This document shows positions 1-10,890 of a stretch of DNA of 64,000 nucleotides, in pieces. Where the stretch lies: the NCBI RefSeq assembly GCF_001050345.1, contig NZ_LFMW01000003.1:124001-188000 (forward strand), written 5' to 3'. Origin of the DNA: Pseudomonas fildesensis (lineage in GTDB: Bacteria > Pseudomonadota > Gammaproteobacteria > Pseudomonadales > Pseudomonadaceae). Under the pieces are notes generated by a model, which did not search any database, was not told where the DNA came from, and saw nothing but the letters and a program-made list of their open reading frames with translations. The stretch's first letter is position 1. Each line of letters begins with the position of its first letter. A program made the position numbers and the translations under genes.

Positions 1-2205
1 ACGAATACCACCGCCAAAGGACAGTCCCTTGAGTTGGCTATCGAGGAAACGGTATTTGCCCCACACCGAAGCCTGGTTACGTGGAACGCCAGTCATCTGA
101 TGCCCTTCCACCAACGACGTCGCGGAATCCTTGGTAATCCGTGCATCGGTGTAGGTGTAGGCCGCAGTGACGTTCAGGTTAGGCGTGATGTTGCTGTTGA
201 CCTCCACTTCCACGCCCTTGGCCTGGCTCTCGCCTACCTGGCGATAGCTGTTGGTAGTGGCATCGAGGTAGGTGTCGTCCTGTTTGCGCAGGTCATACAC
301 CGACAGTGTCATCGCTGTGTCCCAGCCGATAGGCTCGTACTTCACGCCCACTTCATATTGGCTGCTGGTGATTGGCTTCAAGGGTGAACCGGCGTTGGAA
401 ATCTGCTGCACCGGGACAAACGCTGTGGAATAGCTGACATACGGCGTAATGCCGTTGTCGAACTGGTACATCACTCCGCCCTGATAGGTGAACTTGCGAT
501 CATCGGAACCGGTGTTACTGGCCTTGTTCACTTTGTCGCGGAAATCGCTGTCGACCCAGTCCTGACGGCCACCCAGCAGGAACAGCCAGTGGTCGTACTT
601 GCTCTGGATCTGTGCATATACCCCCTTCATCTGCTGCTCTAGTAATGTATTTTGCACCTCTATCGGTGTAAGAGGGTCGCGCAGGTACACCGGGTTATAC
701 ACATTGATGGTGCCGGCGAAACCAGCGTCCCAGTCCTGGTTGAACGACGTTCGATCGTAGCTGGCACCGAACAGCAACGTGTTTTCCAGACCGCCTACCT
801 GGAATTTCCCTTCGAGCTGGTTATCCAGGGAGTAGACCATCGACTTGTTGTAGCGGTCGTAGGCAGTCATGTTCAGTTGCGTACGGAAGCCGCGGTTATT
901 CAGCGCGCTTGGCCAGGTTTCGTGGCGGTTGATACGCGACTGCATATAGCGCGAGTTCTGGCGGAACAGCCAATCGTCGTTGAAGCTGTGGCTGAATTCG
1001 TAGCCGGCGCTCCAGATTTCACGCTCGAAAGTGTTCCAGTCCGGATCACCGAGCAGGGTGTGCTTGGAGAGCTTGCCGTTAGGGTTTGTGAGCAATGTGC
1101 CGGCGGCCGGTAGGCCGAGTTCCAGGTTGGTATGGTCTTTCTGATAATTGGCCAACAGAGTGAGCGTGTTGTAGTCGTCGAAATTCAAGGTCAGGGATGG
1201 CGCAACATAGAGGCGATCATCAGGCACGTGGTCGGTCTGGGTGTCGGACTTGCGGCCAAGCATCACCATCCGGCCGAGTACATTGCCGCTGTCATTGAGC
1301 GGGCCCGAGATATCAACACCCAGCTGGCGCCGGTTATTGGAGCCGTAGCCTAACTGAACTTCACCCTGGGGTGTTGCCGTTGGGTGTTTGCTCACAAGGT
1401 TGACCAACCCACCGGGGGCGTTCTCGCCGTAGAGCAGGGAAGAAGGACCACGGAAAATTTCTACACGCTCCAGGCCGTAGGGTTCGCTGGTGGTGTCATA
1501 CCGATTGCCTTGCACCCGGAGTCCATCGCGTAGCAGGCCGTAGCCATAATCGGTGGCATTGAAACCGCGAATGAAGAACAGATCCCCGGCCAGGCCGTCA
1601 CCGGCAGCGAAGGGCGGTGCGAAGATTCCGGGCACATAGCCCAAAACCTCGGTAAGGGTCTGGGATTTCTGGTCTTTGATACGCTGCCCCGTGACCACCG
1701 ATACCGAACGCGGGGTCTCGGACAGCGGCGTGCTGGTCTTGGTACCAATGCGACTGTTTTGCGCCTTGTAGCCAACATCCCCAGCAATCTCTTGATTGAA
1801 ACCGTCCAGTTGATAAGTGCTGACGGTAGTCGGAGCGAGCGTCAGTTGCCCGGCAGGCGCCGCCTGTAATACATAGCTGCCGGGTGCTTGGATTACCGCC
1901 TGCAATCCCGAATTTTGCAACAACAGCACGAAGCCCTGGTCGACCGAGTAATCACCTTCCAAGCCTGGCGTGTTCAACAGCGCAGTTTGCTCGGGCGAGA
2001 ATGACAGGATCACATTGGCCTTGGCGGCAAATTGGCTCAAGGCGCCGTCCAACGGGCCTGCGGCAATTGCGTAGTGCTGTACTGTACTGGCAGCCATGGC
2101 ACCACTCGCCAGAAAAACACTGGCCGAGGCTGTGGTGGTCAGCAATAAACCATAGGTCATGCCGTGGAAAGAGAGTCGCTGGCGAAGCTTGGCGGGAAGG
2201 CGCAT
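1..2205 (-). CDS. TonB-dependent siderophore receptor with N-terminal signalling domain (3' end outside window)
   Basis: This is an outer-membrane, TonB-powered ferric-siderophore transporter of the FoxA/FhuA/FpvA class. The reading frame starts at the ATG at 2205 and runs 735 codons without a stop to the window edge, so the C-terminal strands and final aromatic residue are missing. Residues 1-38 look like a signal peptide. Residues about 40-115 form an STN (secretin/TonB N-terminal) domain, which marks a transducer that signals to a FecR-type partner. A plug domain follows, with RVEIFRGPSSLLYGENAPGG near residue 250, then beta-barrel sequence. It lies 90 bp downstream of the FecR and ECF sigma genes on the same strand. 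The family and signalling role are clear; the siderophore cannot be named from sequence. Confidence 0.93.
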   Translation of the reverse strand, partial: MRLPAKLRQRLSFHGMTYGLLLTTTASASVFLASGAMAASTVQHYAIAAGPLDGALSQFAAKANVILSFSPEQTALLNTPGLEGDYSVDQGFVLLLQNSGLQAVIQAPGSYVLQAAPAGQLTLAPTTVSTYQLDGFNQEIAGDVGYKAQNSRIGTKTSTPLSETPRSVSVVTGQRIKDQKSQTLTEVLGYVPGIFAPPFAAGDGLAGDLFFIRGFNATDYGYGLLRDGLRVQGNRYDTTSEPYGLERVEIFRGPSSLLYGENAPGGLVNLVSKHPTATPQGEVQLGYGSNNRRQLGVDISGPLNDSGNVLGRMVMLGRKSDTQTDHVPDDRLYVAPSLTLNFDDYNTLTLLANYQKDHTNLELGLPAAGTLLTNPNGKLSKHTLLGDPDWNTFEREIWSAGYEFSHSFNDDWLFRQNSRYMQSRINRHETWPSALNNRGFRTQLNMTAYDRYNKSMVYSLDNQLEGKFQVGGLENTLLFGASYDRTSFNQDWDAGFAGTINVYNPVYLRDPLTPIEVQNTLLEQQMKGVYAQIQSKYDHWLFLLGGRQDWVDSDFRDKVNKASNTGSDDRKFTYQGGVMYQFDNGITPYVSYSTAFVPVQQISNAGSPLKPITSSQYEVGVKYEPIGWDTAMTLSVYDLRKQDDTYLDATTNSYRQVGESQAKGVEVEVNSNITPNLNVTAAYTYTDARITKDSATSLVEGHQMTGVPRNQASVWGKYRFLDSQLKGLSFGGGIR

Positions 2206-2295
2206 AGGTGAGTAAGCCCTGAAGGTAGCGTCGTGATTACCTGTAGGGCCGCATCAGGCAGAAAAAAGATAACCCCCTATGGACTATTTTTGCGA

Positions 2296-3240
2296 TCAAC
2301 CGATGTGCTTCACCGAGATCCAGTAACGGGTGAAGTACTTCACCTGGATCGGCAGGGTGGCCTGCAGATTGGCCAGTACTGCATCGGTAGAATCCAGGCG
2401 GAACGTGCCTGAAACCCGCAGGCGTGAAGACGCTGGATCGCACTGCAGTACACCCGGACGGTAACGTGCGAGTTCATCGATCACATCCCCAAGCCGGGCA
2501 TTCAACACGATCATTTGGCCGTCGACCCAGGCAGCCTGGGTTTGGCGATAAGGTTGGTTGTGACTGATGGTATGCCGGTCAAAGTCGGCACTTTCGCCGG
2601 CACTGAGCAATTTGTCGCGGGCGGGCGTGTCACCGGGCGAAACGCTGACACGGTCTTCCAGGACACCCACTCGCGTGGAATCCGGCATCTGTCGAACGGT
2701 AAACAGGGTGCCTAGCGCCTGGACCCGGCCATCGCGGGTTTCGACATAGAACGGCGTCTGCCCACCCGACTTGCCGGTGTGGATAAGTACCTCACCCTCA
2801 CGCAGACGGACCAAACGCTGGTATCCGTCGAACAGCACATCGATTGCCGTACCGGTATTGAGGTCAATTCGGGTGCCTTCAGCCAGTTCGATGCGGCGCC
2901 GTTCTCCAACACGGGTGCGATAATCCGCCCACACGTTACCCAGTGACGTGTGTTGCTGAACATTCCAGCCCAGATAACCGGTCCCTCCAAGCACCAACAT
3001 CCACTTGAGCACCTGACGCCGTTGCTGCGTGGCCGATAAAGCACGTCGGGTGAGATTCTGAGGCAGCGAGCCGAGGCTGCGCTGCAACTGCTCCATCTGA
3101 TTCCAGGCGGCTTGATGGGACGGATCGCCATTGAGCCATTGTTGCCAGGCATGCCGCTCAGCGGCGGTGGGCGGTTGCGATTGAAACTGCACGTACCAAC
3201 TGGCAGCAGCCTCGAAGGTCTTGCGATCGGGGGCCGCCAT
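2296..3240 (-). CDS. FecR-type transmembrane anti-sigma/sensor protein
   Basis: The protein (314 aa) is the inner-membrane relay between the receptor's STN domain and the adjacent ECF sigma factor. An N-terminal DUF4880 region (FEAAASWYVQFQ... with conserved Trp residues) is followed by one membrane segment (QVLKWMLVLGGTGYLGW), a FecR domain and a C-terminal DUF4974-like region. A start at 3267 is open in frame, but the ATG at 3240 overlaps the sigma stop codon by one base (TGATG), typical of translational coupling, so that start was chosen. Signal-dependent cleavage of FecR proteins is known for the family and not visible here. Confidence 0.9.
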   Translation of the reverse strand: MAAPDRKTFEAAASWYVQFQSQPPTAAERHAWQQWLNGDPSHQAAWNQMEQLQRSLGSLPQNLTRRALSATQQRRQVLKWMLVLGGTGYLGWNVQQHTSLGNVWADYRTRVGERRRIELAEGTRIDLNTGTAIDVLFDGYQRLVRLREGEVLIHTGKSGGQTPFYVETRDGRVQALGTLFTVRQMPDSTRVGVLEDRVSVSPGDTPARDKLLSAGESADFDRHTISHNQPYRQTQAAWVDGQMIVLNARLGDVIDELARYRPGVLQCDPASSRLRVSGTFRLDSTDAVLANLQATLPIQVKYFTRYWISVKHIG

Positions 3241-3743
3241 CACAGGCTTGCCATAATCAGCGAACATTCAGTCAGGGCGCGGATCATGTGTTTCTTCACT
3301 GTGGTCAGCGACAACTGCAGCTGATCAGCGATCTGTTGATAAGTCAGACCTTCAATCTGCGACAGCATGAAAATCCGCCGTGTACGTTCGCCCAAGCCAG
3401 ACAACGCCTTGCCCACAGCCACCAGGGTTTCGATGATGATCGCCTTGTCTTCCTCACTGATCGCAGTGGCTTCAGGGCGGTCGGCCAAGGTCTGCTTGTA
3501 GGCCTGCTCGATGGCGTGCCGACGATAACGATCGATGACCAAACCCCTGGCTATCGTCGCCAGATAGTCCCTTGGCTCAAGGATTTGCGCCGCATCGCGC
3601 CCGCCCAGAATACGCACGAACGTATCGTGCGCCACATCGGCTGCATCGCAGGCGTTATGCAATTTGCCTTTAAGCCAACCGTGCAACCAAGAGTGGTGTT
3701 GCTCATAGATGTGCTGGACTGCAGCCGAGTGTGAAGGGGGCAT
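3240..3743 (-). CDS. FecI-type ECF sigma factor
   Basis: This 167-aa sigma-70 factor of the iron-starvation (FecI/PvdS-like) group probably directs RNA polymerase to the receptor gene. Region 2 is visible in residues 10-75 (DAADVAHDTFVRILG, then YLATIARGLVIDRYRR). Region 4, a helix-turn-helix, lies near residues 105-160 (LSQIEGLTYQQIADQLQLSLTTVKKHM). Length is usual for the family. It is the first gene of the sigma-fecR-receptor set, and a Fur-box-like sequence lies 20-38 bp upstream of its start. No clear Shine-Dalgarno sequence was seen in front of the ATG. Confidence 0.92.
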   Translation of the reverse strand: MPPSHSAAVQHIYEQHHSWLHGWLKGKLHNACDAADVAHDTFVRILGGRDAAQILEPRDYLATIARGLVIDRYRRHAIEQAYKQTLADRPEATAISEEDKAIIIETLVAVGKALSGLGERTRRIFMLSQIEGLTYQQIADQLQLSLTTVKKHMIRALTECSLIMASL

Positions 3744-4286
3744 AGGGACGACAAGGTAGGTTAATGATAATCGCTATTATTAACTGGCCCGGAGATTTCC
3801 CACAATAGTTCTCTATCTGAAGCGTTCGGCGGTTCTGTCGTAGCTAGGCTTGCTGTGTATTCGCGTATTTCTGTGGATTAAGCCCTGTGAATAACCGTCC
3901 CTGTGCCCAGTTGATAACAGGGCTCAAAACCTGAGTAAAAACCCACCTGTGGATAACCACCTGTTTAATCCACAGGCTTAAGGCACTTATCCAACCCGCT
4001 CATGGGCACATGACCACAGACTTTTGAATCTCTGTACACATTGTAAATAGAGGCCTATAGAGATCTATCCACAGAAAACATGCTCAGTAGAAATAAACAT
4101 AAAAACAAAGATTTAATAACTTTCTCTCTTTTAATTTCTATTGTCCGTGATTCATCCACAGCTGGTTAAATTTTGTGCAAAGGGTTCTTTAGGAAGGGCT
4201 AAGTCCCTATACTTGCCGCCAAAGCTCTAAAACCAGCTCAACCAATCAATTCCTAATTACCTACATAAGCAGGCACGAGGTGCGTG
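3744..4286. other. Intergenic region upstream of mnmG with clustered DnaA boxes and AT-rich stretch
   Basis: No gene is seen in this 543-bp gap. It holds one perfect DnaA box (TGTGGATAA, 3948-3956) and one- or two-mismatch versions at 3872-3880, 3886-3894, 3966-3974, 3988-3996, 4065-4073 and 4152-4160. About 55 bp of A/T-rich sequence lies at 4085-4141. Upstream of mnmG is the oriC position in E. coli. In Pseudomonas the accepted oriC is next to dnaA a few kb away, so this may be an accessory DnaA-binding or mnmG regulatory region. mnmG promoter elements must lie here, but no convincing -35/-10 pair was assigned. Confidence 0.6.
3763..3781 (-). promoter_or_regulatory. Putative Fur box upstream of the ECF sigma gene
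   Basis: The 19-mer AATGATAATCGCTATTATT is an imperfect palindrome built from NATWAT hexamers, close to the classical Fur consensus. It lies just upstream of the sigma start at 3743, where a Fur site would silence the operon under iron-replete conditions. The sequence match is seen; Fur binding is inferred. Confidence 0.7.
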
Positions 4287-6179
4287 GTGGATTTCCCTTC
4301 CCGTTTTGAAGTGATCGTCATCGGCGGCGGTCATGCCGGTACCGAGGCAGCACTGGCGTCAGCACGCATGGGCGTAAAAACCCTGTTGCTGACGCACAAC
4401 GTGGAAACCCTCGGCGCCATGAGTTGCAACCCCGCCATCGGTGGGATCGGCAAAAGCCATCTGGTCAAGGAAATCGATGCCCTTGGCGGTGTCATGGCGA
4501 TGGCCACCGACAAGGGTGGCATCCAATTTCGCGTGCTTAACAGCCGCAAAGGCCCGGCCGTGCGTGCCACGAGGGCACAAGCTGACCGCATCCTGTACAA
4601 GGCGGCGGTGCGTGAAACCCTGGAAAACCAGCCGAACCTGTGGATATTTCAACAAGCGGCCGATGATCTGATCGTCGAACAAGACCAGGTACGCGGTGTT
4701 GTCACCCAAATGGGCCTGCGTTTCTTGGCAGAATCCGTTGTGTTGACCACCGGTACTTTCCTCGGCGGGCTTATCCACATCGGTATGCAGAACTATTCCG
4801 GCGGCCGCGCCGGTGATCCGCCGTCGATTGCCTTGGCAAAACGCCTGCGTGAATTGCCGCTACGGGTAGGTCGCTTGAAAACCGGTACGCCGCCGCGTAT
4901 CGATGGCCGTTCAGTGGATTTTTCGGTGATGACCGAGCAAGCCGGTGATACGCCGATTCCAGTGATGTCGTTCATGGGCTCCAAGGAGCAGCACCCAAAA
5001 CAGGTGAGCTGCTGGATTACCCACACCAACACCCGTACACACGAAATCATTGCCGCAAACCTCGACCGTTCGCCGATGTATTCCGGGGTGATCGAAGGTA
5101 TTGGCCCGCGTTATTGCCCGTCGATCGAAGACAAGATCCACCGCTTTGCCGACAAGGAAAGCCACCAGGTCTTCATCGAACCAGAAGGCTTGACCACCCA
5201 CGAGCTGTACCCGAACGGGATTTCCACTTCCCTGCCGTTCGATGTGCAAATCCAGATCGTGCAATCGATCCGGGGCATGGAAAACGCGCACATCGTGCGC
5301 CCGGGCTACGCCATCGAGTACGACTACTTCGACCCGCGTGACCTGAAATACAGCCTGGAAACCAAAGTGATTGCCGGTCTGTTCTTCGCCGGGCAAATCA
5401 ACGGCACCACCGGTTACGAAGAAGCCGGCGCCCAGGGTTTGCTGGCCGGGACCAACGCCGCATTGCGGGCACAGGGCAAAGACAGCTGGTGCCCGCGTCG
5501 CGATGAGGCGTACATCGGCGTATTGGTTGACGACTTGATTACCCTGGGGACTCAGGAACCGTACCGGATGTTCACATCCCGGGCCGAATACCGCCTGATC
5601 CTGCGCGAAGACAACGCCGACCTGCGCCTGACCGAAAAAGGTCGCGAACTGGGTCTGGTCGATGACGCACGCTGGGAAGCTTTCTGCAAAAAACGCGAAA
5701 GCATCACGCTGGAAGAGCAACGCCTGAAAAGTACCTGGGTTCGCCCGGGCACCGAGCAGGGCGATGCGATTGCCGAAAAATTCGGCACGCCGCTGACCCA
5801 CGAGTACAACCTGCTGAACCTGCTGTCCCGTCCGGAAATCGACTACGCAGGTCTGGTCGAGGTGACCGGCGGCGGCGCAGACGATCCACAGGTTGCCGAA
5901 CAAGTCGAAATCAAGACCAAGTACGCCGGTTACATTGACCGCCAGCAGGATGAGATCGCTCGCCTGCGCTCCAGTGAAGACACCAAGCTGCCTGTGGATA
6001 TCGACTACACCGGTATTTCCGGGCTGTCGAAAGAGATTCAAAGCAAGCTGGGGATAACTCGCCCCGAAACCCTGGGCCAGGCTTCACGTATTCCCGGTGT
6101 CACCCCGGCAGCCATTTCGCTGTTGATGATTCATTTGAAAAAACGCGGCGCGGGCCGTCAGTTGGAGCAAAGCGCTTGA
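4287..6179 (+). CDS. mnmG: tRNA uridine-5-carboxymethylaminomethyl synthesis enzyme MnmG (GidA)
   Basis: MnmG works with MnmE to install the carboxymethylaminomethyl group at wobble U34 of certain tRNAs, using FAD, NADH and methylene-tetrahydrofolate. The FAD-binding glycine motif [13 protein letters not shown] lies at residues 12-24, and the C-terminal MnmE-interacting helical region ([20 protein letters not shown]) is intact. The length of 630 aa is standard. Two adjacent GTG codons (4284, 4287) could start translation. The second was chosen because the family begins MDFP and the GAGG at 4277-4280 is then better spaced. The stop overlaps the rsmG start by 4 bp. Confidence 0.97.
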   Translation: MDFPSRFEVIVIGGGHAGTEAALASARMGVKTLLLTHNVETLGAMSCNPAIGGIGKSHLVKEIDALGGVMAMATDKGGIQFRVLNSRKGPAVRATRAQADRILYKAAVRETLENQPNLWIFQQAADDLIVEQDQVRGVVTQMGLRFLAESVVLTTGTFLGGLIHIGMQNYSGGRAGDPPSIALAKRLRELPLRVGRLKTGTPPRIDGRSVDFSVMTEQAGDTPIPVMSFMGSKEQHPKQVSCWITHTNTRTHEIIAANLDRSPMYSGVIEGIGPRYCPSIEDKIHRFADKESHQVFIEPEGLTTHELYPNGISTSLPFDVQIQIVQSIRGMENAHIVRPGYAIEYDYFDPRDLKYSLETKVIAGLFFAGQINGTTGYEEAGAQGLLAGTNAALRAQGKDSWCPRRDEAYIGVLVDDLITLGTQEPYRMFTSRAEYRLILREDNADLRLTEKGRELGLVDDARWEAFCKKRESITLEEQRLKSTWVRPGTEQGDAIAEKFGTPLTHEYNLLNLLSRPEIDYAGLVEVTGGGADDPQVAEQVEIKTKYAGYIDRQQDEIARLRSSEDTKLPVDIDYTGISGLSKEIQSKLGITRPETLGQASRIPGVTPAAISLLMIHLKKRGAGRQLEQSA

Positions 6180-6820
6180 GTTCGTTGGTCACCTCGCAAC
6201 ACGCCGAAGAGTTATCCACAGGTGCACGCCAATTGGGCGTGAACTTGACCGAAGCCCAGCACGACTTGCTGCTGGGCTACCTGGCCCTGTTGATCAAATG
6301 GAACAAGGCTTACAACCTGACGGCGGTGCGCGATCCCAACGAAATGGTCTCGCGTCACTTGCTCGACAGTTTGAGCGTGATGCCGTTTATCGAAAACGGC
6401 CGTTGGCTCGATGTAGGCAGCGGCGGGGGCATGCCAGGGATTCCGTTGGCCATCCTGTTTCCCGAGTCGCAAGTGACCTGCCTGGACAGCAACGGCAAAA
6501 AAACCCGCTTCCTGACCCAGGTCAAACTCGAACTCAAGCTGGACAACTTGCAAGTTATCCACAGCCGCGTCGAAGCCTTCACGCCTGAAGAACCGTTCAA
6601 CGGAATTGTTTCCAGGGCCTTCAGCAGCATGGAGAACTTCAGCAACTGGACCCGCCACCTGGGCGACCGCGATACTCGTTGGCTGGCAATGAAGGGCGTT
6701 CATCCAAGCGACGAGCTGTTAGCATTGCCGGCAGACTTCCACCTCGATAGCGAACACGCCTTGGCCGTACCCGGTTGCCAAGGCCAACGCCATCTGCTGA
6801 TACTGCGCCGCACGGCATGA
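6176..6820 (+). CDS. rsmG: 16S rRNA (guanine527-N7)-methyltransferase RsmG (GidB)
   Basis: RsmG methylates N7 of G527 in 16S rRNA using S-adenosylmethionine. The SAM-binding loop is visible as [15 protein letters not shown] near residue 80, after the conserved block [27 protein letters not shown] (given in parts; near residues 40-65). The length of 214 aa is normal. Translation starts at a TTG that overlaps the mnmG stop, with GGAG about 10 nt upstream, so it is probably coupled to mnmG. Two perfect DnaA boxes (6212-6220, 6555-6563) lie inside the gene. Confidence 0.96.
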   Translation: MSSLVTSQHAEELSTGARQLGVNLTEAQHDLLLGYLALLIKWNKAYNLTAVRDPNEMVSRHLLDSLSVMPFIENGRWLDVGSGGGMPGIPLAILFPESQVTCLDSNGKKTRFLTQVKLELKLDNLQVIHSRVEAFTPEEPFNGIVSRAFSSMENFSNWTRHLGDRDTRWLAMKGVHPSDELLALPADFHLDSEHALAVPGCQGQRHLLILRRTA

Positions 6821-6838
6821 TTGGGAACACAAGCAAGA

Positions 6839-7636
6839 ATGGCTAAGGTATTCGCGATAGCGAACCAGAAAGGTGGCGTGGGCAAAACCACCACCTGCAT
6901 CAACCTCGCAGCATCCCTGGTCGCGACCAAGCGCAGGGTGCTGTTGATCGATCTCGATCCACAGGGCAACGCCACCATGGGTAGCGGTGTGGATAAACAC
7001 GGCCTGGAAAACTCGGTCTACGACTTGCTGATCGGCGAGTGCGACCTGGCCCAGGCCATGCACTACTCCGAGCATGGCGGTTATCAACTGCTGCCGGCCA
7101 ACCGCGATTTGACCGCGGCGGAAGTGGTGCTGCTGGAAATGCAGATGAAAGAAAGCCGTCTGCGCAGTGCCTTGGCGCCTATCCGCGAGAACTACGACTA
7201 CATTTTGATCGACTGCCCACCGTCGCTGTCGATGCTCACGCTCAACGCATTGGTGGCTGCTGATGGGGTGATTATCCCCATGCAGTGCGAGTACTTCGCC
7301 CTCGAAGGGTTGAGTGACCTTGTGGATAACATCAAGCGTATTGCGGAATTGCTCAACCCGAACCTGAAAGTCGAAGGCCTGCTGCGGACCATGTATGACC
7401 CGCGCCTGAGCCTGATGAACGATGTGTCGGCGCAGCTCAAGGAGCACTTTGGCGACCAGCTGTACGACACCGTGATTCCACGCAACATCCGCCTGGCCGA
7501 AGCGCCAAGCTATGGCATGCCCGCGTTGGCGTACGACAAATCATCGCGTGGCGCCATTGCCTACCTGGCCTTGGCCGGCGAGATGGTTCGCCGTCAACGC
7601 CGCAACTCACGCACCGCTGCAGCCCAGCCAACTTAA
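6839..7636 (+). CDS. parA: Chromosome partitioning ATPase ParA (Soj)
   Basis: ParA is a Walker-type ATPase that binds DNA non-specifically and drives segregation of ParB-parS complexes near the origin. The deviant Walker A box KGGVGKTT lies at residues 11-18 of the 265-aa product, the A' motif is LLIDLDPQGN, and Walker B is DYILIDCPPS. A TTG in frame at 6821 exists, but the family starts MAKVFAIANQKGG, which fixes the ATG at 6839. The gene lies 18 bp after rsmG and 9 bp before parB. Two perfect DnaA boxes lie inside (6988-6996, 7321-7329). Confidence 0.97.
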   Translation: MAKVFAIANQKGGVGKTTTCINLAASLVATKRRVLLIDLDPQGNATMGSGVDKHGLENSVYDLLIGECDLAQAMHYSEHGGYQLLPANRDLTAAEVVLLEMQMKESRLRSALAPIRENYDYILIDCPPSLSMLTLNALVAADGVIIPMQCEYFALEGLSDLVDNIKRIAELLNPNLKVEGLLRTMYDPRLSLMNDVSAQLKEHFGDQLYDTVIPRNIRLAEAPSYGMPALAYDKSSRGAIAYLALAGEMVRRQRRNSRTAAAQPT

Positions 7637-7645
7637 GGAATCCCC

Positions 7646-8518
7646 ATGGCCGTCAAGAAACGAGGTCTCGGACGTGGACTGGATGCACTGCTGAGTGGTC
7701 CGACTGTCACGACCCTTGAAGAACAAGCGGTGCAGGCTGACGAGCGCGAGCTGCAGCACCTGCCGCTGGACCTGATCCAGCGCGGCAAATACCAGCCACG
7801 GCGGGACATGGACCCCCAGGCGCTGGAAGAACTGGCCAATTCGATCAAGGCCCAGGGCGTGATGCAGCCGATCGTGGTACGCCCGATTGGCGCTGGCCGC
7901 TTTGAGATCATCGCCGGTGAGCGCCGCTGGCGCGCCAGCCAGCAGGCTGGCAAGGAGACCATCCCGGCGATGGTGCGCGATGTGTCGGATGAAACCGCTA
8001 TCGCCATGGCGCTGATCGAGAACATCCAGCGTGAAGACCTCAATCCCATCGAAGAAGCGATCGCCTTGCAGCGTTTGCAGCACGAATTCCAGCTGACCCA
8101 GCAACAAGTGGCCGATGCGGTGGGTAAATCCCGCGTCACTGTGTCGAACTTGCTGCGTCTGATAGCGCTGCCGGAAGTGATCAAGACCATGCTGTCCCAC
8201 GGCGACCTGGAAATGGGTCATGCCCGTGCCTTGCTCGGTTTGCCGGAAAATCAACAGGTTGAAGGGGCGCGACACGTTGTCGCACGAGGTCTCACAGTTC
8301 GCCAGACTGAAGCACTGGTTCGCCAGTGGCTTAGCGGCAAACCTGCACCGGTCGAAACGGCCAAACCTGATCCGGATATCGCGCGTCTTGAGCAGCGCCT
8401 GGCCGAGCGCCTGGGCTCTGCGGTGCAAATTCGACACGGGAAGAAAGGTAAAGGCCAATTGGTCATCGGATATAACTCGCTTGATGAGCTTCAGGGCGTC
8501 CTTGCCCACATCCGCTGA
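7646..8518 (+). CDS. parB: Chromosome partitioning CTPase/DNA-binding protein ParB (Spo0J)
   Basis: ParB nucleates on parS sites and spreads as a CTP-dependent clamp, loading condensin and stimulating ParA. The 290-aa protein shows the N-terminal ParB/Srx fold (LPLDLIQRGKYQPRRDM; then GERRWRAS, the CTP-binding motif, near residue 92), the helix-turn-helix (TQQQVADAVGKSRVTVSNLLRL, near residues 151-172; motif given in two overlapping recognition parts) and a C-terminal dimerisation domain. AAGGAAT precedes the ATG. No consensus parS palindrome was found in the window. Confidence 0.97.
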   Translation: MAVKKRGLGRGLDALLSGPTVTTLEEQAVQADERELQHLPLDLIQRGKYQPRRDMDPQALEELANSIKAQGVMQPIVVRPIGAGRFEIIAGERRWRASQQAGKETIPAMVRDVSDETAIAMALIENIQREDLNPIEEAIALQRLQHEFQLTQQQVADAVGKSRVTVSNLLRLIALPEVIKTMLSHGDLEMGHARALLGLPENQQVEGARHVVARGLTVRQTEALVRQWLSGKPAPVETAKPDPDIARLEQRLAERLGSAVQIRHGKKGKGQLVIGYNSLDELQGVLAHIR

Positions 8519-8567
8519 AACATTTGCTCATGTAGCGTGTGATCGGAAATCACTACCCGACAGTTGA

Positions 8568-8589
8568 ATAGGGGCAGAACCGCCCCTAT
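8568..8589 (+). terminator. Stem-loop between parB and atpI
   Basis: An 8-bp perfect stem (ATAGGGGC / GCCCCTAT) with loop AGAACC lies 50 bp after the parB stop. No T-tract follows, so it is a weak candidate terminator or an mRNA 3'-end stabiliser ahead of the atp promoter. Confidence 0.4.
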
Positions 8590-8666
8590 ACTCTGCGCGC
8601 ATTTTGTCGGCACAAATTATGCCAAGTTATTGATTTCCGGCAGCCGACCATTGAGGAGCAAGAGTG

Positions 8667-9960
<1,294 letters not shown>

Positions 9961-9984
9961 GGCCAGTCTCGACTAGTCTGATGT

Positions 9985-10006
9985 CCTTCCCGGTGAAACG
10001 GGAAGG
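9985..10006 (+). promoter_or_regulatory. Intercistronic stem-loop, atpB-atpE
   Basis: A perfect 8-bp stem (CCTTCCCG / CGGGAAGG) with a 6-nt loop lies in the 133-bp gap. No T-tract follows and the operon continues, so it is more likely an mRNA processing or stability element than a terminator. It may help raise expression of atpE, whose product is needed in excess. Confidence 0.6.
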
Positions 10007-10078
10007 TGGCCCACCAGGGCTATGAAACGATTTGTTTTACCGCTTTAAAATCTAAAAAACCTAAACCATACGACGTAA

Positions 10079-10348
<270 letters not shown>

Positions 10349-10351
<3 letters not shown>

Positions 10352-10374
10352 TCACTCGACTTTTCGAGTGATTA
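10349..10374 (+). promoter_or_regulatory. Intercistronic stem-loop overlapping the atpE stop codon
   Basis: A perfect 10-bp stem (TAATCACTCG / CGAGTGATTA) with loop ACTTTT begins at the first base of the atpE TAA. There is no downstream T-run. A hairpin placed exactly at the end of the most abundant cistron suggests protection from 3' exonucleases or partial attenuation before atpF. Confidence 0.6.
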
Positions 10375-10407
10375 GGGTGATGGACAACGAATGAGCGAGG
10401 TGTTGGC

Positions 10408-10878
10408 GTGAACATTAATGCAACCCTGATTGGCCAATCCGTTGCGTTCTTCATTTTTGTAGTGTTTTGCATGAAGTTCGTGTGGCCTCCGGTCATCGCG
10501 GCTTTGCACGAACGTCAGAAGAAGATCGCGGATGGTTTGGACGCTGCCAGCCGTGCAGCTCGCGACCTGGAGTTGGCCCAAGAGAAAGCGGGTCATCAAC
10601 TGCGCGAAGCTAAAGCACAGGCAGCTGAAATCATTGAGCAAGCCAAGAAACGCGGTAACCAGATCGTCGAAGAGGCTGTTGATAAAGCCCGCGTCGAAGC
10701 TGACCGTGTGAAGGCTTCGGCTCATGCCGAGATCGAACAGGAACTGAACGGCGTCAAAGACGCGCTGCGTGCCCAACTGGGTGCTCTGGCGGTCGGCGGT
10801 GCTGAGAAGATCCTCGGTGCCACAATCGATCAAAACGCGCACGCGGAGCTGGTTAATAAACTGGCTGCTGAAATTTAA
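10408..10878 (+). CDS. atpF: F1Fo ATP synthase subunit b
   Basis: Subunit b is the peripheral stalk. The 156-aa protein has one N-terminal membrane helix ([21 protein letters not shown]) followed by a long charged coiled coil rich in Ala, Glu, Lys and Arg, as expected. Translation starts at a GTG preceded by GAGCGAGG. It is followed closely by atpH (12 bp). Confidence 0.96.
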   Translation: MNINATLIGQSVAFFIFVVFCMKFVWPPVIAALHERQKKIADGLDAASRAARDLELAQEKAGHQLREAKAQAAEIIEQAKKRGNQIVEEAVDKARVEADRVKASAHAEIEQELNGVKDALRAQLGALAVGGAEKILGATIDQNAHAELVNKLAAEI

Positions 10879-10890
10879 GCGAGGGCGATC

